A DNA stretch of 64,000 nucleotides from Chitinophaga sp. MM2321 (GTDB lineage Bacteria; Bacteroidota; Bacteroidia; Chitinophagales; Chitinophagaceae), in NCBI RefSeq assembly GCF_964033635.1, contig NZ_OZ035533.1, forward strand, positions 248,001 through 312,000. Reading direction: 5' to 3'. How positions within the stretch are numbered: the first letter of the stretch is position 1; each line of letters opens with the position of its first letter. Shown here in pieces: positions 53,040 through 61,880 of this stretch. A program made the translations under genes and the position numbers. The notes beneath the pieces are model-generated. The model had not been told where the DNA came from. It saw nothing but the letters and a program-made list of their open reading frames with translations, and did not search any database.

Positions 53040-54566
<1,527 letters not shown>

Positions 54567-54626
54567 TTTTGTAAATGATCCCGGTTACGCCGGGATCATT
54601 CACCATTCACCATTTACGATCATAAC

Positions 54627-54884
54627 ATGCTATTAGAAGTATTAACACCAGAAAGAAAATTATATGCAGGCGAAGTGTACGGCGTACAATTGCCCGGCAT
54701 TGACGGTTCTTTTGAAATACTGGATAAACATGCGCCATTAATTGCTGCCCTCGGAAATGGTAAAATGAAAGTGCTGAAAGATAAAAACCACAGTGAGTTT
54801 TTTACTATCAGCGGCGGATTTGTAGAGGTACTGCGCAACAAGGCTACCGTGCTCGTAGAAGGCGCTGTGGCTGTAGCAAAATAA
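54627..54884 (+). CDS. atpC: F1-ATP synthase subunit epsilon
   Basis: 85 residues, shorter than the about 130-140 of many bacteria because the C-terminal helical hairpin is absent. The beta-sandwich is complete (LLEVLTPERKLYAGEVYGVQ, DGSFEILDKHAPLIAALGNG, FFTISGGFVEVLRNKATVLV). It connects the F1 head to the c-ring. It follows atpD by 60 nt, with a strong terminator after it. The missing helices mean the usual epsilon-type inhibition may be absent. Confidence 0.95.
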   Translation: MLLEVLTPERKLYAGEVYGVQLPGIDGSFEILDKHAPLIAALGNGKMKVLKDKNHSEFFTISGGFVEVLRNKATVLVEGAVAVAK

Positions 54885-54912
54885 ACATACTACCAGTATA
54901 AAATAATAAGAC

Positions 54913-54936
54913 AGGCCGGGTAAGACTACCCGGCCT
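54913..54936 (+). terminator. Terminator of atpD-atpC
   Basis: A perfect 10-bp stem (AGGCCGGGTA / TACCCGGCCT) around AGAC, followed by TCGTTTTG, 29 nt after the atpC stop. Confidence 0.85.
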
Positions 54937-55391
54937 TCGTTTTGTCCTAACTATTCCAATCTTAGAAGACCCGGAACACGTAAGATTACCTGCCGGGATT
55001 TCCGCTATTATTCATTTCTGTACAATACATTCCCTGTCCGGCCATCATGATAAGATGGCCGTAGTTATGTATATACATCCATGAATAGCCGTTTCAATGG
55101 CTATTGTATATTACCTAATGAATGATGCCTCGATAATAATCAATTGTTGATCAGGTAAAATCTGGCGTTTGTCTATAGAAGGAGCAAATGATTTTCATAG
55201 GTTTTGCCTTCATAGGTGTATGCTATCGGTTTTTGTGTTTACCTGAAAAATGGGCTGTATAAATCGTTTACCCGCTCTAAACACTTTAGCAAGATATTTA
55301 ATTTGTTTTAAAAAACGCCATTCATTTTATTCAATTTTTACCCCCATAAACGGTTGTGCCCGCATGTGGTTAGCTGTCAGAATATTAGGAT
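54937..55391. other. Gap with hairpins, no confirmed gene
   Basis: About 450 bases. GGCCATC-ATGATAA-GATGGCC (about 55041-55062) and ATAGCC...GGCTAT (about 55087-55106) form two neat hairpins 25 bases apart. A 30-codon minus-strand frame across the first (MYIHNYGHLIMMAGQGMYC...) has no family or clear promoter. A small RNA is possible but not shown. Confidence 0.35.
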
Positions 55392-55943
55392 TTAGTTGAG
55401 AGAAGGATCAATGGGAAAATTTGCCATCAGAGCAAAGTTACTGCCCAGGTTTTTGAGGGATTGCTGCCATATTTGTTGTTCTTTCTGTTCAAATATCAAG
55501 GCGGCGGTACTCCCGGAAGTGATCCAGGATTTGCCTTTTAACTCTTCCTCCAGCTGTCCGCCTGTCCACCCCGAATAACCAATAAAGAACTTGATCTTTT
55601 TCAGGTCCAGCAGCCCCTTGTTCAGCAGCTCCACTACATTGTCGAACCTGCCGCCCCAGAATACACCGGGCACTATCTCCACACCACCTGTTATCAGCTC
55701 AGGCTGTTGGTGTACAAAGTGGATGGTATCCACCTGCACAGGGCCACCATAAAATACGGGGATATTATTCATCAGCACATCAGGGATCAATGAATCCAGG
55801 TGCTGATCAAAGAGTTTATTAATCACGAAACCAAAACTGCCTTGCTCCTGGTATTCACAGAGCAGGATCACTGTACGGGCAAAGTTCGGATCTTTCAGAA
55901 ATGGATCAGCTATCAGCAAAACGCCGGGCGACAAGGTTACCAT
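55392..55943 (-). CDS. YqgE/AlgH family protein
   Basis: 183 residues with the whole family core: SPGVLLIADPFLKDPNFART near the start, GSFGFVINKLFDQHL, PVFYGGPVQVDTIHFVH and KFFIGYSGWTGGQLEEELKG. Family members such as AlgH are compact soluble proteins without established activity. The start MVTLSPGVLL is standard. Single gene, close to a possible small transcript upstream. Confidence 0.92.
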   Translation of the reverse strand: MVTLSPGVLLIADPFLKDPNFARTVILLCEYQEQGSFGFVINKLFDQHLDSLIPDVLMNNIPVFYGGPVQVDTIHFVHQQPELITGGVEIVPGVFWGGRFDNVVELLNKGLLDLKKIKFFIGYSGWTGGQLEEELKGKSWITSGSTAALIFEQKEQQIWQQSLKNLGSNFALMANFPIDPSLN

Positions 55944-56050
55944 ATGTATACAATTTGATCGCTAACCAAATTTAATTAAATGATTGATACAAAGCACGAA
56001 AGAAAGGAAACAATAAAAGAAGAAGTGGGTAAAACCGGAAAAAAGAAAAT

Positions 56051-56078
56051 AAAAAAAAGGAGGCTAGAAAACCTCCTT
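56051..56078 (-). terminator. Terminator of a short minus-strand transcript
   Basis: AAGGAGG pairs with CCTCCTT around 8 bases, then eight T on the minus strand. No large gene ends here, and yqgE starts about 110 nt further along. It supports a separate short transcript from about 56.17 kb. Confidence 0.7.
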
Positions 56079-56166
56079 ACCATTTTATCAACCAAAATCT
56101 AAATCGCTTATGGAACGAATCCACGTCGATGTATGTAGAAAGTTTAATTACTTTGTTATATATGAT
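56051..56166 (-). ncRNA. Probable short transcript (small RNA or micropeptide mRNA)
   Basis: A promoter (minus strand 56201-56173) and a strong terminator (56078-56051) enclose about 115 nt. A stop codon-ended frame runs through it (IKLSTYIDVDSFHKRFRFWL, then IKW) with an uninterrupted basic end, but there is no ATG. A GTG 15 codons before the stop is the only conventional start. It may be a small RNA or a very small protein. I do not recognise either. Confidence 0.4.
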
Positions 56167-56172
56167 ACTAAT

Positions 56173-56201
56173 CAAATTTAGTACCAATATTGTATAGCAA
56201 A
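56173..56201 (-). promoter_or_regulatory. Promoter of the short transcript
   Basis: On the minus strand a TTTG (-33) lies 17 bases before TAAATTTG (-7, 56180-56173). The -33 part itself sits in a second TACCTTTG box (56205-56198), so two start sites are possible. Confidence 0.5.
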
Positions 56202-56204
56202 GGT

Positions 56205-56393
56205 AAGGAAAGTAGAACTAATAAAATGAGCAGATGCCAGTTAAAATTACGTTAAAGTAATATTGTATTGCAGTAGAGAAGTATAGCTGCCAACCTAACT
56301 ATTTAATTTTGTATCATAGTTGCTATAGCAAATATCTTTTTTAACAATTAATAATTTCCCAGGTTAAGTATATTTAAGCCTGACTTGACTTTC
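56205..56393. other. AT-rich leader of the histidine kinase gene
   Basis: No gene seen. TAATTTTG at 56304-56311 on the plus strand fits the -7 consensus but has no clear -33 partner. It may drive the histidine kinase gene. Confidence 0.35.
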
Positions 56394-57755
56394 ATGATAC
56401 CACTGAAGAGAATATTTCCCGTAATCGTTGTGCTTATTACGCTGTCGCTGTTTGGCATTATTTACATCCAGGTAAACTGGATCAAAAGCGCCATTGCCAT
56501 TAAAAAGGAGCAGCTTTTTGAGCGTTCTGTAGGCATGATAAGAGACGTACAGAACGACATGCTGTATACCCGCCAGACTGCCCTTATGTTTAAGCTGAAC
56601 GGCAAGGACCCTAACGCAATTAAGGGGTTCGGGATGGATATGAACAGGCTGCCTTACAACCAACCCCCTGTAAGCGATTTTTTTACCGTACAGGAACTGA
56701 GGAAATGTATACAGACCAATATGAGGAAAAATCACCTCGATTCCGCTCATTTCGAATTTGCCATCCTTGCCCCGGTGGTGGGGATTGGTTCCCAGTTGAA
56801 AATGCATTCGGCCGGCTTTGAAAAAATGTACCAGGAGAACCAGCGGGATAGTGTTAGTGAACATAAAAAGTACCAGATACCGGTCATCCCACTGGAAGAT
56901 GTCAGTAACCTCGGGCCACAAACGGAGAGCCTCATGATCATCATGCGGGCAGATGATTCCATCGCCAAACAGCTGGGCTTTATGATCTCCGGCGGGGTCC
57001 TGTTTACCATGATCATCGTCACCGCCTTTGCCCTCACCATCCGTACCCTGCTGAATCAGAAAAAGCTCTCAGAGATAAAGTCTGATTTCATCAACAATAT
57101 GACCCATGAACTGAAAACGCCGCTGGCCACTATCTCCCTGGCCATTGACGCTATCGGGAACGAAAAAGTGTTGAATAAGCCGGATAAGATCCGTTACTTC
57201 TCCGGCATTATCAAAGAGGAGAATAAACGCATGAACAAACAGGTGGAAAGTATCCTCCAGTCTGCCCTGCTGGAAAAAGATGAAATCGGACTTAAACTAC
57301 AGGCTACAGACGTGCATGCTGTTATCCAGAATACGACGGATAACCTGCAACTGCAACTATCCGCCAAAAGCGGGGTGGTAGATCTGCAACTCGATGCCAT
57401 TAACCCGGTGATCATGGCAGATGATGTACATTTCTCCAACGTGATCTTTAACCTGATGGATAATGCCATCAAGTATTCCAACGAAAACCTGGAAATAAAG
57501 ATACATACCTATAACACCCGTAAAAGCCTGTTCCTGATCATTACAGACAACGGTATCGGCATGAGCCGGGATACTATTTCGCGTATCTTTGAAAAATTCT
57601 ACCGCGCACATACGGGTAATGTACACAACGTAAAAGGCTTCGGTCTTGGTCTTACCTACGTGAAAGCGATCGTAGATGCACATAAAGGAAAAATTAAGGT
57701 GGAAAGCACAGTGGGTAAAGGAAGTAAATTTACCCTGGAATTTCCGCAGGACTAG
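56394..57755 (+). CDS. Membrane sensor histidine kinase
   Basis: 453 residues from ATG 56394; an upstream TTG at 56385 is less likely. Two membrane helices (about 8-28 and 195-217) flank a periplasmic sensor part. HisKA has the phospho-acceptor His238 in FINNMTHELKTPLATISLAI. The ATPase part has N-box NLMDNAIKYSNEN, G1 DNGIGMS and G2 GFGLGLTYV. It would phosphorylate a response regulator, which is not adjacent; the next gene is a ThiF-like E1. The signal is unknown. Confidence 0.93.
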   Translation: MIPLKRIFPVIVVLITLSLFGIIYIQVNWIKSAIAIKKEQLFERSVGMIRDVQNDMLYTRQTALMFKLNGKDPNAIKGFGMDMNRLPYNQPPVSDFFTVQELRKCIQTNMRKNHLDSAHFEFAILAPVVGIGSQLKMHSAGFEKMYQENQRDSVSEHKKYQIPVIPLEDVSNLGPQTESLMIIMRADDSIAKQLGFMISGGVLFTMIIVTAFALTIRTLLNQKKLSEIKSDFINNMTHELKTPLATISLAIDAIGNEKVLNKPDKIRYFSGIIKEENKRMNKQVESILQSALLEKDEIGLKLQATDVHAVIQNTTDNLQLQLSAKSGVVDLQLDAINPVIMADDVHFSNVIFNLMDNAIKYSNENLEIKIHTYNTRKSLFLIITDNGIGMSRDTISRIFEKFYRAHTGNVHNVKGFGLGLTYVKAIVDAHKGKIKVESTVGKGSKFTLEFPQD

Positions 57756-57769
57756 ACTAGCTAAAGGTT

Positions 57770-58588
57770 ATGAGCATGACATTAACTGAAAAAGAAATAC
57801 AGCATTTTAAAAATCCTATAGCCGTTCCCGGTATAGGCCTGGAAATGCAGGAAAAGTTACAGGATGCCCGTGTATTGGTGGTTGGCGCCGGTGGTCTTGG
57901 CAGCCCGGTGTTGCAATACCTCAGTGCCAGCGGCGTGGGTGTATTGGGCATTGCGGACTATGGTGTTATCAATGATGAAGATATGCACCGGCAACCTATA
58001 TACCAGATGCAGGATATCCGTAAACATAAAGCTAAAATGGCTGCCAGTAGGCTTTGGGCGGTGAATCCCTACACAAAACATTACCCGATGCTGGTACAGG
58101 TGAAGCCGGAAAATATAGCCCTGCTCCTGGTAGGCTTTGACCTGGTGATCGATTGCTCCCAGCATCAGCCTACGCACCTGGTGATCAATGATGCCTGTGT
58201 AAAGCACGATAAACCTTTTGTAATAGGGGAAGTACACAACTGGATGGCCTGGTGTGCCGGCTTTAATATGCCCATGCCCGATGGTTCCACTTCGGCCACT
58301 TACCGCTGTGCGCTGGAGCTCACAGAAGGATACCGCAACTTCGATGCAGGCGCTATCGGCGCCACACACGGCGCTACCGGTATGCATATCGTTTGTGAAG
58401 TACTGAAATACCTGATTGGTGTACCGGGCGGACTCGCCGGCAAGCTCCATGGCATGGATTATCTGCACAATCAAACCCAGTTGCACGACCTGACGCCCGA
58501 TCCGGCAGTGTTGCAAAATACCCGTGAACAGGGTGTTTTATCGGCGGAGGAATATGGGCTGGAAATAGTACCGGATGTGGAAGACTAG
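57770..58588 (+). CDS. ThiF/MoeB/HesA-family E1-like adenylyltransferase
   Basis: 272 residues. The ATP loop GAGGLGSP is at 39-46, with the acidic and Arg/Gln segment DYGVINDEDMHRQPIYQ near 73-90. VIDCSQHQPTHLVIND and GAIGATHGATGMHIVCEVLK follow the family. The usual zinc Cys pairs are incomplete: one YRC near 185 is present but the second pair is missing, and there is no rhodanese tail. Such enzymes adenylate the C terminus of a ubiquitin-like sulfur carrier (ThiS, MoaD). No carrier gene is adjacent. It begins 14 nt after the histidine kinase. Confidence 0.87.
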   Translation: MSMTLTEKEIQHFKNPIAVPGIGLEMQEKLQDARVLVVGAGGLGSPVLQYLSASGVGVLGIADYGVINDEDMHRQPIYQMQDIRKHKAKMAASRLWAVNPYTKHYPMLVQVKPENIALLLVGFDLVIDCSQHQPTHLVINDACVKHDKPFVIGEVHNWMAWCAGFNMPMPDGSTSATYRCALELTEGYRNFDAGAIGATHGATGMHIVCEVLKYLIGVPGGLAGKLHGMDYLHNQTQLHDLTPDPAVLQNTREQGVLSAEEYGLEIVPDVED

Positions 58589-58591
58589 CTG

Positions 58592-59500
58592 CTAATCGCA
58601 GGTCAGGATGCTCTTCAGTTCTCCTACTTTCAGTTCGTGCTTCAGTCCCAGTTTCAGCGCATAATTTTCTGTCTGGTGTCCGCAAGGGAAACCATAACAT
58701 ACCGGGTAGCCATAATCCTTTACGATGTTGTGGATAATTTCATACTCCGTCTGACCAAAAGGAGTATTAGTATCTTTTCCGTCAACGAAGGCGCCCACTA
58801 CAAGGCCTGCCAGTTTATCCAGCCAGCCGGCGCGTTTGAGGTTATACATCATGCGGTCTATGTTGTAGCGGTATTCCCCGATATCTTCCAGCAGCAGGAT
58901 TTTGCCTTTGGTATCCACCTGGGATCGGCTGCCGGAAACATTGGCCAGCATGGACAAGTTGCCGCCTACGAGTGCCCCGGTGGCTTTGCCGGCCCGGTTT
59001 AGTGTATGCGAGGGCGTTGTATAGCGGTAAGGCTTGCCTTTTAAAGCAGCAGCGAGGCTATGCACGTATTCATTTTCAGCAGTAGCCGGTGTAATGCCGC
59101 TGCACATGAGGGTATGCAGGGAAGCAATATTATAACGCTGATGGATATGTGCGTGCAGGGCGGTAACATCGCTATAGCCGCAAAGCCATTTTGGATGTTT
59201 CCGGAAGCGGGTGAAATCGAGTTTATCGAGGATACACACCATACCATAGCCACCACGGCCAAATACAATGGCTTTTATTTCAGGATCGTCCAGCATATCC
59301 TGTAATTCTTCCAGCCGCAGTTCATCGGGTGCGGAAAAATTGTGGAAGCTGGTGCCTACCGTAATACCCAGGTGTACCCGGTATCCCCATGCGTCTAATA
59401 TGCCGGCTGCATATTCTGCCGCCTGCAGCTCCATTTTACTGCTGGAGCAGGTAACTCCTATCAGATCGCCTTTTTTCAGATATGGCGGAATTTTTACCAT
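58592..59500 (-). CDS. LD-carboxypeptidase (peptidase S66)
   Basis: 302 residues. The catalytic Ser is in WLCGYSDVTALHAH near 115. The Glu is in LLLEDIGEYRYNIDRM near 207, and the His is in GFPCGHQTENYALKLG near 275. It removes the terminal D-alanine from tetrapeptides recovered from the cell wall. No signal peptide is present, so it is cytoplasmic, as for LdcA. Convergent with the ThiF-like gene, 3 nt apart. Confidence 0.94.
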   Translation of the reverse strand: MVKIPPYLKKGDLIGVTCSSSKMELQAAEYAAGILDAWGYRVHLGITVGTSFHNFSAPDELRLEELQDMLDDPEIKAIVFGRGGYGMVCILDKLDFTRFRKHPKWLCGYSDVTALHAHIHQRYNIASLHTLMCSGITPATAENEYVHSLAAALKGKPYRYTTPSHTLNRAGKATGALVGGNLSMLANVSGSRSQVDTKGKILLLEDIGEYRYNIDRMMYNLKRAGWLDKLAGLVVGAFVDGKDTNTPFGQTEYEIIHNIVKDYGYPVCYGFPCGHQTENYALKLGLKHELKVGELKSILTCD

Positions 59501-59520
59501 TGTACTTTTGTTTACCTTTG
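59491..59520 (+). promoter_or_regulatory. Candidate metG promoter
   Basis: TACCTTTG at 59513-59520 fits the Bacteroidota -7 box, with a TTT run about 17-19 bases upstream as a weak -33. It lies over the start of the minus-strand peptidase gene, about 110 nt before metG. Confidence 0.45.
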
Positions 59521-59628
59521 CAGATTAGTGAATACATTTACTATTCGCGAACTAAGGTGGTAAATTGTTTGGTGATTCCAAAAACAAAAATCCGATTTAA
59601 AATTTATTTAAGCATTCTTTAAGATAGT

Positions 59629-61764
59629 ATGGGAAAATTTAATAGATATTTAATAACTGCGGCACTACCGTATGCCAATGGCCCGGTACATATAGGCCAT
59701 CTGGCCGGCTGCTATCTGCCTGCAGATATTTATGTAAGATATCTGCGCGCTAAAAAAGCAGATGTAAAATTCGTTTGCGGTTCGGATGAACATGGTGTTC
59801 CTATCACCATCAAAGCCATGAAAGAAAATGTAACCCCGCAGGATATTGTGGATAAATACCACAAGATCATCAGCGACAGCTTCGCCGCAATGGGTATCTC
59901 TTTCGACATCTTTGCCCGTACCAGTGATCCCATACATCACCAGACAGCTTCGGATTTTTTTCTGAAGATGTATAACGACGGCCTGTTTGAAGAAAAAGAA
60001 ACAGAACAATATTTTGACCCGGAAAAGAAAGTTTTCCTGGCAGACAGATACATCATCGGTACCTGCCCCAAATGCGGCAATGATAAGGCTTACGGCGATC
60101 AGTGCGAACGCTGTGGCAGCTCACTAAGCCCCGATGAACTGATCAACCCGCACTCCGCCCTCAGCGACGCCGTGCCCATAAAGAAAACAACGAAGCACTG
60201 GTACATGCCGCTCCAGAACTATGAACCCTGGCTGAAAGAATGGCTGCTGGAAGGTCATAAAGAGTGGAAAAATAACGTATACGGACAGTGTAAAAGCTGG
60301 CTGGACAACGGCCTGCAAAGCCGCGCCATGACCCGCGACAGCAACTGGGGGATCAAAGTTCCTTTGCCGGATGCAGACGGAAAAGTACTCTACGTATGGT
60401 TTGATGCGCCTATCGGTTATATTTCCGCTACCAAAGAACTCACCCCGGACTGGGCTGACTACTGGTGTAAGGATGATACCAAACTGGTACATTTTATCGG
60501 GAAAGATAATATCGTATTTCACTGTATCATTTTCCCCGCTATGCTCAAGGCGCACGGCAATTTCGTTTTCCCGGAAAACGTGCCTGCCAACGAGTTCCTG
60601 AATATTGAAGGAGAAAAAGTATCTACCTCCCGCAACTGGGCGGTATGGATAAATGATTATATCCAGGACTTCCCCGATCAGCAGGATATCCTGCGCTATG
60701 TACTGTGCAGTACTGCGCCGGAAACAAAAGACAACGACTTCACCTGGAAAGATTTCCAGGACCGCAATAATAATGAGCTGGTAGCCATCTTCGGTAACTT
60801 CATCAACCGTACCATGGTGCTGATGCACAAGCTGTGCGGTGGTAAAGTGCCACGGCTACACGAAGAGTTTGTGGAAGCTGCCGACAAAGACCTGGTGAAA
60901 GAATTTACCCTTTCCAAAGAAAAGATTGAGAGCAGCCTGGAAAACTACCGTTTCCGGGAAGCCCTGGCGGAAGTTATTGACCTGGCCAGAAAAGGAAACC
61001 AGTATTTACAGAAAAATGAGCCCTGGAAACTGGCGTCTGCCATGGAAAGGATCAAAGCGGGTACAGCTGATCCGCTGTATACAGAAAAGGATCTGCTGAT
61101 GTTGCAGGGCAAAATAGACAACTGTTTGTATGTATGCCTGCAACTTACTGCCAACCTGGCCATCTTTATAAATCCGTTCCTGCCCTTTACCGCCAGAAAA
61201 ATCTGTCACATGGTGAAAGTGGTGGACCGTATGCTGGAATGGGAAAATGCCGGCAGTGACACCTTGCTGAAAGTAGGCTACACCCTGCGTGCGCCGGAAT
61301 TGCTCTTCAAAAAAGTGGAAGACGACCAGGTAAAAGCACAGGTAGAAAAACTGCATGCCGGCCTGAAAAAGTCTGCTGCTGAAGCTGCCGCCGCGGCTCC
61401 TGCACCCGTTGCAGAAGAAAAAGCTGCTGCACCGGCCAAACCGGAAATCCAGTTCGACGACTTCGCAAAACTGGACCTGCGTGTAGGAACCATCCTGTCT
61501 GCAGAAAAAGTAGAGAAGGCTGATAAATTACTGAAACTGCTGATAGACATAGGTACAGAGCAACGTACCGTTGTATCCGGCATTGCTATGCACTTCAAAC
61601 CGGAAGACATCATTGGCAAACAGGTAACCCTGGTAGCCAACCTGGCGCCCCGCAAAATGCGCGGCATCGAAAGTCAGGGCATGATCCTGATGGCAGAAGA
61701 TAACGGCAAACTGATCTTTGTAAATCCCGCCGAAGCCGTACAACCCGGTAGTGGTGTGAGTTAA
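59629..61764 (+). CDS. metG: Methionine-tRNA ligase with C-terminal tRNA-binding domain
   Basis: 711 residues. [20 protein letters not shown] holds the HIGH motif near 22. A zinc knuckle [18 protein letters not shown] lies near 146. The KMSKS loop reads KVSTS near 331. An anticodon-binding helical part covers about 400-560, an Ala/Lys/Glu linker about 575-605, and an EMAP-like tRNA-binding domain about 606-711 ([41 protein letters not shown]). Charges tRNA-Met. KVSTS for KMSKS is seen in other family members. Confidence 0.97.
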   Translation: MGKFNRYLITAALPYANGPVHIGHLAGCYLPADIYVRYLRAKKADVKFVCGSDEHGVPITIKAMKENVTPQDIVDKYHKIISDSFAAMGISFDIFARTSDPIHHQTASDFFLKMYNDGLFEEKETEQYFDPEKKVFLADRYIIGTCPKCGNDKAYGDQCERCGSSLSPDELINPHSALSDAVPIKKTTKHWYMPLQNYEPWLKEWLLEGHKEWKNNVYGQCKSWLDNGLQSRAMTRDSNWGIKVPLPDADGKVLYVWFDAPIGYISATKELTPDWADYWCKDDTKLVHFIGKDNIVFHCIIFPAMLKAHGNFVFPENVPANEFLNIEGEKVSTSRNWAVWINDYIQDFPDQQDILRYVLCSTAPETKDNDFTWKDFQDRNNNELVAIFGNFINRTMVLMHKLCGGKVPRLHEEFVEAADKDLVKEFTLSKEKIESSLENYRFREALAEVIDLARKGNQYLQKNEPWKLASAMERIKAGTADPLYTEKDLLMLQGKIDNCLYVCLQLTANLAIFINPFLPFTARKICHMVKVVDRMLEWENAGSDTLLKVGYTLRAPELLFKKVEDDQVKAQVEKLHAGLKKSAAEAAAAAPAPVAEEKAAAPAKPEIQFDDFAKLDLRVGTILSAEKVEKADKLLKLLIDIGTEQRTVVSGIAMHFKPEDIIGKQVTLVANLAPRKMRGIESQGMILMAEDNGKLIFVNPAEAVQPGSGVS

Positions 61765-61880
61765 TTACAGAATTACTCCGTAGCCTGATGATGGAAGTAC
61801 AAAAAATGCTAAATTCAATGATCGGTAAAGTTAAGTCACAATTGCTGGAAGCTCCGCTAAGACTAACCGCTGACAGCTAA

